From contig NC_087377.1 in NCBI RefSeq assembly GCF_963675165.1, positions 5,084,042 through 5,148,041 on the forward strand: a stretch of DNA of 64,000 bases. Direction: 5' to 3'. The number at the start of each line of letters is the position of its first letter. Position 1 is the first letter of the stretch. Source of the stretch: Halichondria panicea (lineage: Eukaryota > Porifera > Demospongiae > Suberitida > Halichondriidae). Under the pieces are notes generated by a model. That model saw nothing but the letters and a program-made list of their open reading frames with translations, had not been told where the DNA came from and searched no databases. Shown piece by piece: positions 54,646 to 64,000 of this stretch. The position numbers and the translations under genes were made by a program.

Positions 54646-55835
54646 CGCTATACCATCCCAGGATCGACCCGGGATTACCAGGCGCATGGCGCATATAGGC
54701 ACATGCTTGTCCAAGTATCCCCATCCCAGGATCAACCTGGGATGACCAAGCGTACAGCCACATGCTTGTCCAAGTATCCCGAGAGTACTAAGTATCACGC
54801 TACCATCCCAGGATCAACCCGGGATTACCAGGTGCATAGCTATAGGTGCATGCTTGTCCAAGTATCCCGGGAGTACTAGATACCTTGCTACCATCCCAGG
54901 ATCAACCCGGGATGACCAGGCGCATAGCTATAGGTGCTTGTCCAAGTATCCCGGGAGTACTAAGTATCACGCTACCATCCCAGGATCAACCCAGGATGAC
55001 CAGGCGTATAGCCACATGCTTGTCCAAGTATCCCGGGAGTACTAAGTATCGCGCTACCATCCCAGGATCAACCCGGGATGACCAGGCGTATAGCTATAGG
55101 TGCTTGTCCAAGTATCCCGGGAGTACTAAGTATCGCGCTACCATCCCAGGATCAACCCGGGATGATCAGGTGCATAGCTATAGGTGCTTGTCCAAGTATC
55201 CCGGGAGTACTAAGTATCGCGCTACCATCCCAGGATCAACCCGGGATGATCAGGTATATAGCCACATGCTTGTCCAAGTATCCCGGGAGTACTAAGTACC
55301 TCGCTATACCATCCTAGGATCAACCCGGGATGTAGCTATATAGGTGCTAGTCCAAGTATCCCGGGAGTACTAAGTATCGTGCTACCATCCCAGGATCAAC
55401 CCGGTATGATCAGGCGTATAGCCACATGCTTGTCCAAGTATCCCGGGAGTACTAAGTATCGTGCTACCATCCCAGGATCAACCTGGGATGACCAGGTGCA
55501 TATAGCTATAGGTGCTTGTCCAAGTATCCCGGGAGTACTAAGTATCGCGCTAACATCCCAGGATTAACCTGGGATGATCAGGCGTATAGCTATAGGTGCT
55601 TGTCCAAGTATCCCGGGAGTACTAAGTACCGCGCTACCATCCTAGGATCAACCCGGGATGACCAGGTGCATATAGCTATAGGTGCTTGTCCAAGTATCCC
55701 GAGTACTAAGTATCACGCTACCATCCTAGGATCAACCCGGGATGACCAGGTGCATAGCTATAGGTGCTTGTCCAAGTATCCTGGGAGTACTAAGTATCGC
55801 GCTACCATCCCAGGATCAACCCAGGATGGCCTATA
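54646..55835. repeat. 84-bp satellite array, direct orientation
   Basis: About 14 units of roughly 84 bp. A unit contains ATCCCAGGATCAACCCGGGA, then TGACCAGGCGTATAGC, TGCTTGTCCAAGTATCCCGG and GAGTACTAAGTATCGCGC. Each unit is itself partly palindromic (ATCCCAGGATCAACCCGGGAT). Since 84 is 28 codons, stop-free frames cross the array; they are not genes. Confidence 0.95.
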
Positions 55836-56124
55836 CACAGGACACCCATCATCATAACAAAGAATACCTGCATATTGTATAATTATGAATGAAAATGAAG
55901 CAAGTACATGCAGTATAATTATATAGACTCTTGCTATTCCGAGTATGCAGTAAAGATCAAGCTATAGCCAAACGAAACGACAGGGTGACGGTATACTTCA
56001 GAGAGCCGGATTAGCGAGAGTGTATACCGTGTTTAGTGTACTAATTATTTCAGCTAAATGCATGATAATAAGTGATAATCAACACTGTGACATCGTTATC
56101 CATGCAAATATGACATGCACTTAC
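55836..56124. other. Spacer after the satellite
   Basis: Holds a solitary end (AGAGAGCCGGATTAGCGAGA) of the CAGTAAACTCTCG MITE family at about 55985-56030. No gene. Confidence 0.5.
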
Positions 56125-57823
56125 TGACACTGTCTTCATTTTGATGCATGTAAGAGAAGAGAAATCCGTATACTTGAGATAGTGACTCGCTTCCAAAGAG
56201 CTCCCCAACCATAGTCACTGTACCACACGGCCATACTCCTGCTAAAATGCCTGCAGAAATGTGTAATTTTATTTTTAAGGTGCTAATTATATTAGCTTGC
56301 ATTTGCAATGATATTCATGACTGTACATTTATGTACCACAACGTTATTGGTCAGTTATACCTGCAGTACAATAGTTCAGCTTGAATTTGTCCTTTTTTGT
56401 GTTGCATGTGAGCTTTTCAGTGACTGTTTCATCTATGTCTCTGCATGAAGTGTAAATTCTATAAAAGAGAGAGAGCATAATTATATGCAACTGACTATCA
56501 ACCCTATACATGCTCGCAAAAACTAAAGCCACAGACCAGTGTATACTGCACACAAAAACTATTATTAAAAGCACTTTACCACCGCCCACTTTAGTTTGTG
56601 CCCTTTCTCTTTTTATACGCCAATATATAGGAACTTGTATGATTATAAAGACAAGTAGGCAGGCAGGCAGGAACATGAATGCACACATGTATATACCTTG
56701 TACGAGAAGGTCCAAAACCTGTCTGAGAATCCACACGTGGTATTTTTGGGAGTTGATGAGAGCATGTGAATTGTTTCACCACCACTTGTGGATACATCCT
56801 CCACTACTTCACGCTCGACTCCGTTTTCATACTCAGAAACCAGCGTACTTGGAATGCAAGAAGTAGGCTACCATGTGGTGATTGATGTAGTGTATCCAAT
56901 TCTTGTGACCTGTATATCACACAGGAGAACAATTAACAGTGCATGCATGCATCTGATGTACATGAATGCAGTGTGCCTATAGTATACGTTCGATACTCTC
57001 TTCTCTATTATAATACTCTTGCTATTATAATTATACTCGTATTTACTATCTAGCAAGTATAATTATATACTCTCCTAAAATTGTACTTAAAATACAACTC
57101 TGCGCGAGGCTGTTCATGCGTGTGCGTGCGTATGTATACGCATTACTAAAAAGACAATGCTTGCCTGATAAAAAGTTGTTTGCCGAGTAGTTTTTTTGTC
57201 AGTTATGTAGGCAACTTGTTAGTCACGTTCAACAGACTCCAAAACTGGATCAGTGATTTCACCTACGGGATGAAATGCTGTATTGTCGTGGTCTGAACAA
57301 AATCTTGATTTCAGAAGAGGCGTATTTGGGCAACCAGTTTTTATTCTTCCTGAAAGACCACTAAATTCTGCATATCCAGCCTCTTTTGCCAGGCAGACAT
57401 CTCGGTGGTTTTTCATGTTGCCATCCATAACTAACACAAATCCACAGCCTTCTTTGTCACATCTGTGCCCTATAATATTACATACATTGTTAATGCGATA
57501 ATTATGGTATTATTGTGCCACATGCAGTGGACCATGATGTTGTGCTTATACATTGCCAGCTATAAATTATCAGTAAAATGTGCTTCAGCATGTGAATCAG
57601 TAATGTCTACGGATACTAACTTGCATAGTGTGCCATAAATAGTCCATGGTAAGTGGCGACAACATGAGTCAGTGTGTCTTTGGTGTCACCATGAAGTGGC
57701 AGTGTATCAATATTCATTGCTTCAGGATACCAGGAGGTTATCCGTAAAGCAGCATACTGAAAATGAGCATCTTCCAAACGTCTGCGATCCAGGCGATACC
57801 TCTCTACCAGTATCTGTATGTTT
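56125..57823 (-). CDS. Cysteine-cluster protein resembling KDZ-transposon-associated CxC proteins
   Basis: Minus-strand exons: 57621-57823 (ILVERYRLDRRRLEDAHFQY), about 57219-57470, about 56720-56868 (SEYENGVEREVVEDVS, ending CGFSDR), about 56363-56441 (DIDETVTEKLTCNTKKDKFK), and about 56125-56251 (ILAGVWPCGTVTMVGELFGS, ending MHQNEDSVS). The second has a cysteine cluster: HRCDKEGCGFVLVMDGNMKN, HRDVC, GRIKTGCPNT, SRFCSDH. This pattern resembles the CxC clusters found next to KDZ transposases in animals and fungi. Splice sites support the last three joints; the exon with the cluster ends in a stop (57219) unless a poor donor is used. No transposase domain was seen. Flanked by inverted 84-bp satellite arrays. 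Function unknown. Confidence 0.5.
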
Positions 57824-57915
57824 CTATGCAAAATCCAAGCGAGGCACAAGTTTTGTAAGTGTATAAAATTTGTGGTGATTGCAGGATCAACTAATTTATG
57901 TCTATATATATACAG

Positions 57916-58810
57916 AAATACAAGTTCGTGAAGATCGCTCTACCAGATCTGCAAGAGGTAGAGAAAAGAGAAGAACTGGCTTCAAAGCTTCTGTCATTCC
58001 AAGTGTCCCTCAGTAGATATGCGAAAGTCTTCAAGAGGAAGAAATAACATCGTAAGTTTCTTTTTACAGTGCAGATATGTATGTATATACTGTACATACA
58101 ACGAAATTTTCGAGGCACTTCTATTTGGTGGAATGGCCTCTAAAAGCATTTTGTTGCACAATGTTTGTGGAATGACTGCTTGCCGGAAGCCACGTCTTTA
58201 ACCAAACAATTTCCGTGGAGTTAATTTTCATGTTGGATTGCTAATCCATGCACGAAATCAACGTAAGCCCCTCGAAAATGTCGTACTGTATATAGTGTTG
58301 GAACGATATAATGTGTGCCTGTGCTAATTATGGTTCTGTTCTGGTGGAATGTCTTAGTAGATAACCTATAGCCGCAATACAACTTTTGACCTAGCTACTA
58401 ATCATACACTTGTATAACTATAGTGGTAATGAAATGAAGAGAGGGGAGGCATCAAGTGATGCGGGTAACCGGACGCCCAGGAAAAGTCCAAGAAAAAGGT
58501 ATAGGCGTCGTATATAAATGTTACAGTACTAACCCTTCACTTTGAGGATGCAGCAACGTTAAGCAATATAATTATTATAATAGGAAGATCTCAGCCAGCT
58601 CAATAGGCACACCCACAAAGCATCCAATGAGGTATGTATAATTATAACTGCAAGATTATAATGTTACAGCAATTTTACCAGCAATTTAATATAGGGCATT
58701 TTTAATGTCCCAGTTTTATGTGTATAGTCATTATTCTATGCAATGCGTGCATGTGTGAATATAGGTCACAGGAACAAGAACAAGAGACACCAACAACTCC
58801 CGACAGATAG
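57916..58810 (+). CDS. Possible small basic multi-exon gene
   Basis: Phase-compatible exons 58424-58498 (GNEMKRGEASSDAGNRTPRK then SPRK), 58584-58631 (KISASSIGTPTKHPM) and 58765-58810 (SQEQEQETPTTPDR, stop TAG 58808-58810), each with AG acceptor and GT donor. An upstream stretch 57916-58051 (KYKFVKIALPDLQEVEKREE, SFQVSLSRYAKVFKRKK) may be another exon but ends in a stop before its donor. The product is Ser/Thr/Pro- and Lys/Arg-rich with no fold visible. A MITE lies between. Weak but orderly evidence. Confidence 0.35.
58092..58292. mobile_element. MITE, TACCGTATAGCGCGAAA family, copy 3
   Basis: ACGAAATTTTCGAGGCACTT, GACTGCTTGCCGGAAGCCAC, and CCCCTCGAAAATGTCGTA at the right end. Closest to 14778-15016. 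Confidence 0.75.
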
Positions 58811-59102
58811 AGGTAATAATCTAAAACAGTTCACGTTTACAAAATGATACATTCCAGTTAAACATGACATGTCACGATAATAATGATCATCTTATTGCGT
58901 GCATGTGCACTTTCTCTATAATAGTGCCACTGGGACATCTTGCCATGAGCTTTGACTGTGCAGCAACATCTACCCACTTTCAGTCTGCAAGTACATTTAT
59001 CTCAATTGTTGTGTTGATAGTCTGTTATAGTTGTATATACGTATAATTATGTTGATTCTTGTAATAAATTATTGTGCTTGCACAATACCACATTAATTAT
59101 AC

Positions 59103-60560
59103 CAGGAGCATCCCGGGAGACTTGGACAAGCACGTGGCTATATGCCTGATCATCCCGGGTTGATCCTGGGATGGTAGCGCGATACTTAGTACTCCCGGGA
59201 TACTTGGACACGCACCTATATAGCTATGCACCTGGTCATCCCGGGTTGATCCTGGGATGGTAGCGCGATACTTAGTACTCCCGGGATACTTGGACACGCA
59301 CCTATTGCTATGCACCTGGGCATCCCGGGTTGATCCTGGGATGGTAGCGCGATACTTAGTATACTCTCGGGATACTTGGACAAACATGTGGCTATACGCC
59401 TGGTCATCCCGGGTTGATCCTGGGATGGTAGCGCAATACTTAGTACTCCCGGGATACTTGGACAAACATGTGGCTATACGCCTGGTCATCCCGGGTTGAT
59501 CCTGGGATGGTAGCGCAATACTTAGTACTCCCGGGATACTTGGACACGCTATGCACCTGGTCATCCCGGGTTGATCCTAGGATGGTAGCAAGGTATCTAG
59601 TACTCCCGGGATACTTGGACACGCACCTATAGCTATGCACCTGGTCATCCCGGGTTGATCCTAGGATGGTAGCGTGATACTTAGTACTCCTGGGATACTT
59701 GGACAAGCACTTATAGCTATGCACCTGGTCATCCTGGGTTGAACCTGGGATGGTAGCGCGGTACTTAGTACTCCCGGGATACTTGGACAAGCATGTGGCT
59801 ATACGCCTGATCATCCCGGGTTGATCCTGGGATGGTAACGTGATACTTAGTACTCCCGGGATACTTGGACAAGCATGTGGCTATGCACCTGGTCATCCCG
59901 GGTTGATCCTGGGATGGTAGCGCGATACTTAGTACTCCCGGGATACTTGGACACGCACCTATAGCTATGCACCTGGTCATCCCGGGTTGATCCTGGGATG
60001 GTAGCGGATACTTAGTACTCCCGGGATACTTGGACACGCTATGCACCTGGTCATCCCGGGTTGATCCTAGGATGGTAGCAAGGTATCTAGTACTCCCGGG
60101 ATACTTGGACAAGCATGCACCTATAGCTATACGCCTGATCATCCCGGGTTGATCCTAGGATGGTAGCGTGATACTTAGTACTCCTGGGATACTTGGACAA
60201 GCACTTATAGCTATGCACCTGGTCATCCCGGGTTGAACCTGGGATGGTAGCGCGGTACTTAGTACTCCCGGGATACTTGGACAAGCATGTGGCTATACGC
60301 CTGATCATCCCGGGTTGATCCTGGGATGGTAACGTGATACTTAGTACTCCTGGGATACTTGGACAAGCATGTGGCTATGCACCTGGTCATCCCGGGTTGA
60401 TCATGCATGCATGCATTGTATATACGCATATTGATAAACATTAACTCGATGACAAAAGCACAGTCACAGTAACAATTTTTCCTAGGATGGTAGCGCGATA
60501 TACTTAGTACTCCCAGGATACTTGGACAAGCACCTATAGCTATATACGCCTGGTCACCCC
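59103..60560. repeat. 84-bp satellite array, inverted orientation
   Basis: About 16 units, reverse complement of 54646-55835 (CATCCCGGGTTGATCCTGGG, then ACTTAGTACTCCCGGGATAC). Interrupted near 60405-60485 by unrelated sequence. A duplicated multi-unit block (the segment around 59535-59880 recurs around 60018-60345) shows amplification of several units at once. Confidence 0.95.
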
Positions 60561-61274
60561 GGGTTGATCCTGGGCTGTGTATATATAGTGTTAGATACTT
60601 ATGGGAGTGCATGGTGCTGGGACATCCTGGGATAATACTATAATTGTACATACTCATGGGCAACTTAGGATTACATGCATGGACATGTCTTGGCGTCTTT
60701 GGACATGGATGCTATATTGGAGAGAAAGTTGAGATAAAAAACTATTCTAGCTAGCACTGCCCACAATAATATCGTGTACTCAAGTGACTTCGTTAATGAT
60801 ATTCATGATCGATTAATGACATTCGGGTTAGCGAGGTTCTACTGTAAAGCAACACATATTATATGTACATGTAATAGTTGTACCATGGATATTAAAGGGT
60901 GTATTGGATTTGTAGTACCGAGGGAAGTTCTATGTGTATTCCCCGAGGGCGCAATACATATACAACTGCACGAGGTTAATACAAACAGTACAGGCGCAGA
61001 TATCCACATGTACTGTGTTTTGCAAGTTGCTTGGCGCTGTGCACAGTCAATGGACGTTGTCTATGTGTATACATGGTTCATTGTAAGCATAATTAAACAA
61101 GTGTGTACAAATGCGTCAGGGAGGTACATGTAACAAGAGTAGATAAGAGTATCTACTCTTGCATGTATGTATACAACTCGAAATGTATGGTTGATAATTA
61201 CAAGTCCATCCAATCTCAAGAGTTTATAGACTTATAATCGTTGTACTACTGCTACTAAAATTTCTTAAATGCAG
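60561..61274. other. No supported gene
   Basis: An open frame at 60774-61133 has no recognisable domain. GGGTTAGCGAGGTTCTACTGTA at about 60826-60847 is an isolated pogo/Tigger-like MITE end. Confidence 0.35.
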
Positions 61275-62141
61275 GCATTTCAATACCAACATGACTTTGA
61301 AAAAGAACGTGCTGCTCGAGCACAAGCTGTCGGTACAAAGGATGCACTGTCTGATCAAATCAGAGACTGTAAGGCAGAAGCTGAAACAGAGAAACAAGAA
61401 AAACAAGCTGTGATAGACAAACTTGCAGTAACTGTCACTGAAAAACAACAAATAGCAAATCAAATGACACTAACTGTTGATCGAACACTAGCTACAAATC
61501 TCCAGGAAATCAAGAGAATTAGAGAAGAAAAAATTCAATTAATGGCTCAGATGGAGCACTTCAGAACAGAATCGTATAAGTTACAGCGACAACTGCAAAC
61601 AGCTGAAGCAACCTATGAACGTAGAGAAGCTGAGCTAGTACAAGAAGCCGATGCACTAACGGATGAAGCTGCTAAAACCCAAGACAAAGTTCAGATGGCC
61701 GCTGCAATGAATATTAGCTTAAATGAACAACTCGAAAGTGTCACACAAGATAGAGATAGTAAACTGAAAAATCTCGAAATATTGGCCAATGAAAAGGTTT
61801 TTGTAGATGATCAATGGACTCGTGAGAAAAACCATGGTGCATCATTGGCACAAGATCTTGCAGCCAAAGAACAAGAGTTGTCCCATACAAAACAAAATTA
61901 TGACCGAACAGCAACCGAACTACAAGATGCTCACCAGAGGCTGGAGGTGTCCGTCGCTGACACAGAACGTCTTCACAATGAGGTCATGGTAACGATGGCT
62001 CAAGTGAAGCAGCACAAGAAACAGGCGGACAGTTTCAAAGCCGAAGTAGAGGAGGCCAATGCTATACTACTGAAGACACAGCAGGAGCTTCAGCGTTGTC
62101 AAGAGCTCATTAAAACCATGGAAATGGACTATCAGGATCAG
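61275..62141 (+). CDS. Third copy of kinase gene: intact coil exon (paralogue of 32653-33509)
   Basis: After TTAAATGCAG the exon is open for 289 codons to the GTATAAAAAT donor, phase 0 at both ends. It encodes a continuous coiled coil (AFQYQHDFEKERAARAQAVG ... RCQELIKTMEMDYQDQ), with many heptads. It is very similar to copy 1 exon 8 but lacks the 19-base deletion. Since the upstream exons of this copy are frame-shifted, the exon may be used in a shorter transcript or may simply not have decayed yet. Confidence 0.75.
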
Positions 62142-62152
62142 GTATAAAAATA

Positions 62153-62353
62153 CCATATATGGCGCGACATTTTTGAGGCACTTAAATTTCGTGGAGGAAT
62201 GCCTCTAAAAGCATTTCAAATTTCGTGGGTTAACTGCTTACCGGAAGCACAACCAGGCCACGCCTTTATCTGTGCACGAACTATAGTTATTTTTGTGGAA
62301 TTAATTTTTGTGTGGGATTGCTAACCCACGAAAACAGCGCCCGTTATACGGTA
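62153..62353. mobile_element. MITE, TACCGTATAGCGCGAAA family, copy 4
   Basis: TACCATATATGGCGCGACAT to CAGCGCCCGTTATACGGTAC. It occupies the same place relative to the coil exon as 33754-33950, and its right flank preserves the empty site of the pogo-like transposon. Confidence 0.85.
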
Positions 62354-62404
62354 CATGTATATAATGTATGTATTTGGTATACATGTACTATGATATTATC
62401 CTAT

Positions 62405-63340
62405 GGATACTGAAGATTATCACGAGTCTGTGCCAGTAACTGCACGAGTGCCTGCAAGGCACGAGTGACAGTTACTAGGCACAGACGAGTGATAATCATC
62501 AGTATCCATGGGATAATGCATTTATTGCTTGGCAACCAAAATGCAGGTTGAATCTGCGCATGCGCAACATGCGGTTGCTTTATCAACCAGAAGAATGCGT
62601 AGCAACAAAATTGATTTCTCCCAGTTGAAGACGAGTTTAAGAGAAAGAAAACAGCTAGAAAGACAAAGAAATAAGACTCTAGAACACCAAGAGAGCTTGC
62701 AGAAGGCTACTTAAAGATTTTGTAGAGAAAAGACAAGAAAAAAGACAAGAAAAACGTTGACAACCAGCAACCCGTTTGAAAATGGATAGTTCTGAAGGAT
62801 AAACAGCATGTGCTTGCTTTCTATCATGCTCCAGTGTATCAGAAGAGGAAACATGCACCGCTATAACTGAAGAAAAGTGTGACAACCGTTTTTGAAGCCA
62901 AAACGACTTTATACAAGCCTGAACAGGCTTATATGGTGGTGCAGTACACTTCTACATGTGCAATACTCCGCTCAAAGCACCCACTTCCAACACTGATGCC
63001 TGTTTGATGCGTTAAATATGAACACTGACAACCTCCTGACCCTCAGCTTCACTGCAAAAAGAGCACAGAAGTGATACAGAGCACCAGAAAACAAGAAAAG
63101 AGACTGATAAACATTGCAATGCATGATTATCAGTACAGTGTGTAAACTATGTTTTTCTTGTTCTCTCACTGCTGAAAACGTTTTATTCCAAATAAGAATC
63201 ACTTCCTAGTGTGCAATAACAAGTGTGCAATAATACTTCCGGGTGTGCAATATGGAAAAATATCTGCACAGTCGGTGATGAGTCGCTTCCTGTGCAATTT
63301 GAATGTAAAACGCTGATGTCAGCACTTATTAAAAAGCAAT
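62405..63340. mobile_element. Repeat with strong terminal hairpin, inverse of 31785-32480
   Basis: 62405-62507 is a near-perfect hairpin with arms GGATACTGAAGATTATCACG... and ...GATAATCATCAGTATCC, about 45 bp each, with inner CAGTAACTG and GCACGAGTG blocks. The rest, to about 63340, matches 31785-32480 inverted (TTTGAATGTAAAACGCTGAT). No enzyme gene recognised. Confidence 0.6.
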
Positions 63341-63389
63341 AAATGAGTATATACATTAATAATGAATTAATACTTCTTTCCGTATGCAG

Positions 63390-63533
63390 ATTGAGCAAAC
63401 AAAAGCAGAAGCAATAAGTAACAAGCTTGCTATTGAGGACATGGATGTATACAGACAGATGATGGAAGAGAAAACACATCAACTAGCAACACTGCATCAA
63501 GAATTAACCTCGTGGAAAGCTTCTAACTACCAG
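63390..63533 (+). CDS. Third copy of kinase gene: next coil exon
   Basis: CCGTATGCAG, then 48 codons (IEQTKAEAISNKLAIEDMDV ... TSWKASNYQ) and a GTATTA donor; phase 0. A coiled-coil exon with no counterpart at the same place in copy 1, where the flanks are joined without it. Confidence 0.65.
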
Positions 63534-63575
63534 GTATTAATATCGATTTAACCTAGGATGTTTTTGTATCTATAT

Positions 63576-64000
63576 ACCGTACTCACCCGAAGATACCCCC
63601 CCCCCCAGCCAGAGCACAAATGTATTACTGAGGTATTTTCTATATCTAAAATACTCTCCCCATGCAATATAAGTATAGATTATTATTGCTCATTGTGGCC
63701 TGACATCAAAGGATTGTACACTTCAGTTATATTAAGGACTGGGACCTTCAAATGAAAATTAATCAGCTAATAATTAATTATTATGCAGCCCTGCCCGCCC
63801 ACAGTTTTTAGTTTATGTGCAGTTAGCTACTTATCTTTTTTAGTTCTTGCCTAATCGTTCTTAGTGTAGTATATAGTTCAAAGGCTAGTTATTAGCTATA
63901 AAAATATAAATGTAGCTTGCAAAATTTCACCTTTGGCCGAATAAGTGGCTCCCTCCAGGAGGAGGTGTCTGCATAAGCCTTTGGACTTAAGAGCTGAAAG
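63576..64000. repeat. Segment paralogous to 40437-41560, without the MITE insertions
   Basis: GGTATTTTCTATATCTAAAA, then TGCTCATTGTGGCCTGACAT and ATATTAAGGACTGGGACCTT, follow the order at 40451-41560 but lack the MITEs at 40473-40892 and 40967-41181. TACCGTACTCACCCGAAGAT at 63576 is an isolated MITE-type end beside a C run. The window ends inside this duplicated segment, so the kinase exons of copy 3 may lie just beyond. Confidence 0.7.

Noticed and set aside
54846-55857. Frames with SKYPGSTKYRATIPGSTRDD repeats
   Set aside because: They follow the 84-bp satellite unit exactly and appear in both arrays; no start or splice context.
54646-60560. CRISPR-like repeat arrays
   Set aside because: Units are contiguous and diverged along their whole length, with no unique spacers, no cas genes, and a eukaryotic context.
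59097-60663. Minus-strand frames of the same repeat peptide
   Set aside because: Same satellite in inverse orientation.
60774-61133. 119-codon plus frame
   Set aside because: No recognisable motif, and the region includes a MITE end; codon use and flanks give no support.
1-64000. tRNA or rRNA genes
   Set aside because: No A-box/B-box pair with a foldable cloverleaf and no rRNA core sequence was seen; palindromes found are terminal repeats of small elements.

Overview
This window looks like a eukaryotic, animal genome, most likely a demosponge. The evidence is AT-rich sequence with short GT-AG introns, metazoan-type transposon families, a coiled-coil/TKL-like kinase gene cluster, and very dense small inverted-repeat elements. 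The species call is inference. I saw no bacterial genes, rRNA, tRNA or CRISPR array.

Layout. 0.2-3.3 kb: degenerate AT-rich satellite split by a foldback element. 3.3-6.0 kb: a piggyBac-like N-terminal exon, a HECT C-lobe exon and a minus-strand DDE integrase-core gene. 6.1-15.9 kb: repeats only, including a nested inverted structure whose arms are 9-bp-periodic minisatellites (9.67-12.05 kb and, inverted, 13.86-14.76 kb). 16.1-19.5 kb: a LINE remnant and a decayed, intron-containing Ginger1-like transposon (H2C2, DDE integrase, GPY, Ulp1-like, PHD). 20.3-43.8 kb: a long plus-strand gene for a coiled-coil protein ending in a protein kinase domain, all introns phase 0. One of its introns holds a 6.46-kb transposon (33,953-40,408) with 377-bp terminal inverted repeats. 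That transposon encodes a pogo-type transposase continued by RING-type zinc-finger exons and a tail with a triplicated three-exon module. 44.2-48.6 kb: broken second copy of the kinase gene. 50.9-63.5 kb: third, partly broken copy; its 61.3-62.1 kb exon is intact. 54.1-58.8 kb: exons of a minus-strand gene resembling KDZ-transposon-associated cysteine-cluster proteins, plus a possible small basic plus-strand gene; most of these lie between two inverted 84-bp satellite arrays (54.65-55.84 and 59.10-60.56 kb).

The three kinase-gene copies act as an internal control. Paralogous segments preserve empty sites for several insertions. They show TA duplication for the pogo-like element and for one MITE, 9-bp duplication for a family with TAGCCTCGAT termini, and repeated TA or TAAT micro-insertions that create the very common octamer ATAATTAT. 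Several reading-frame breaks are single-base losses near homopolymers, so sequencing or assembly error cannot be separated from genuine decay by reading alone.
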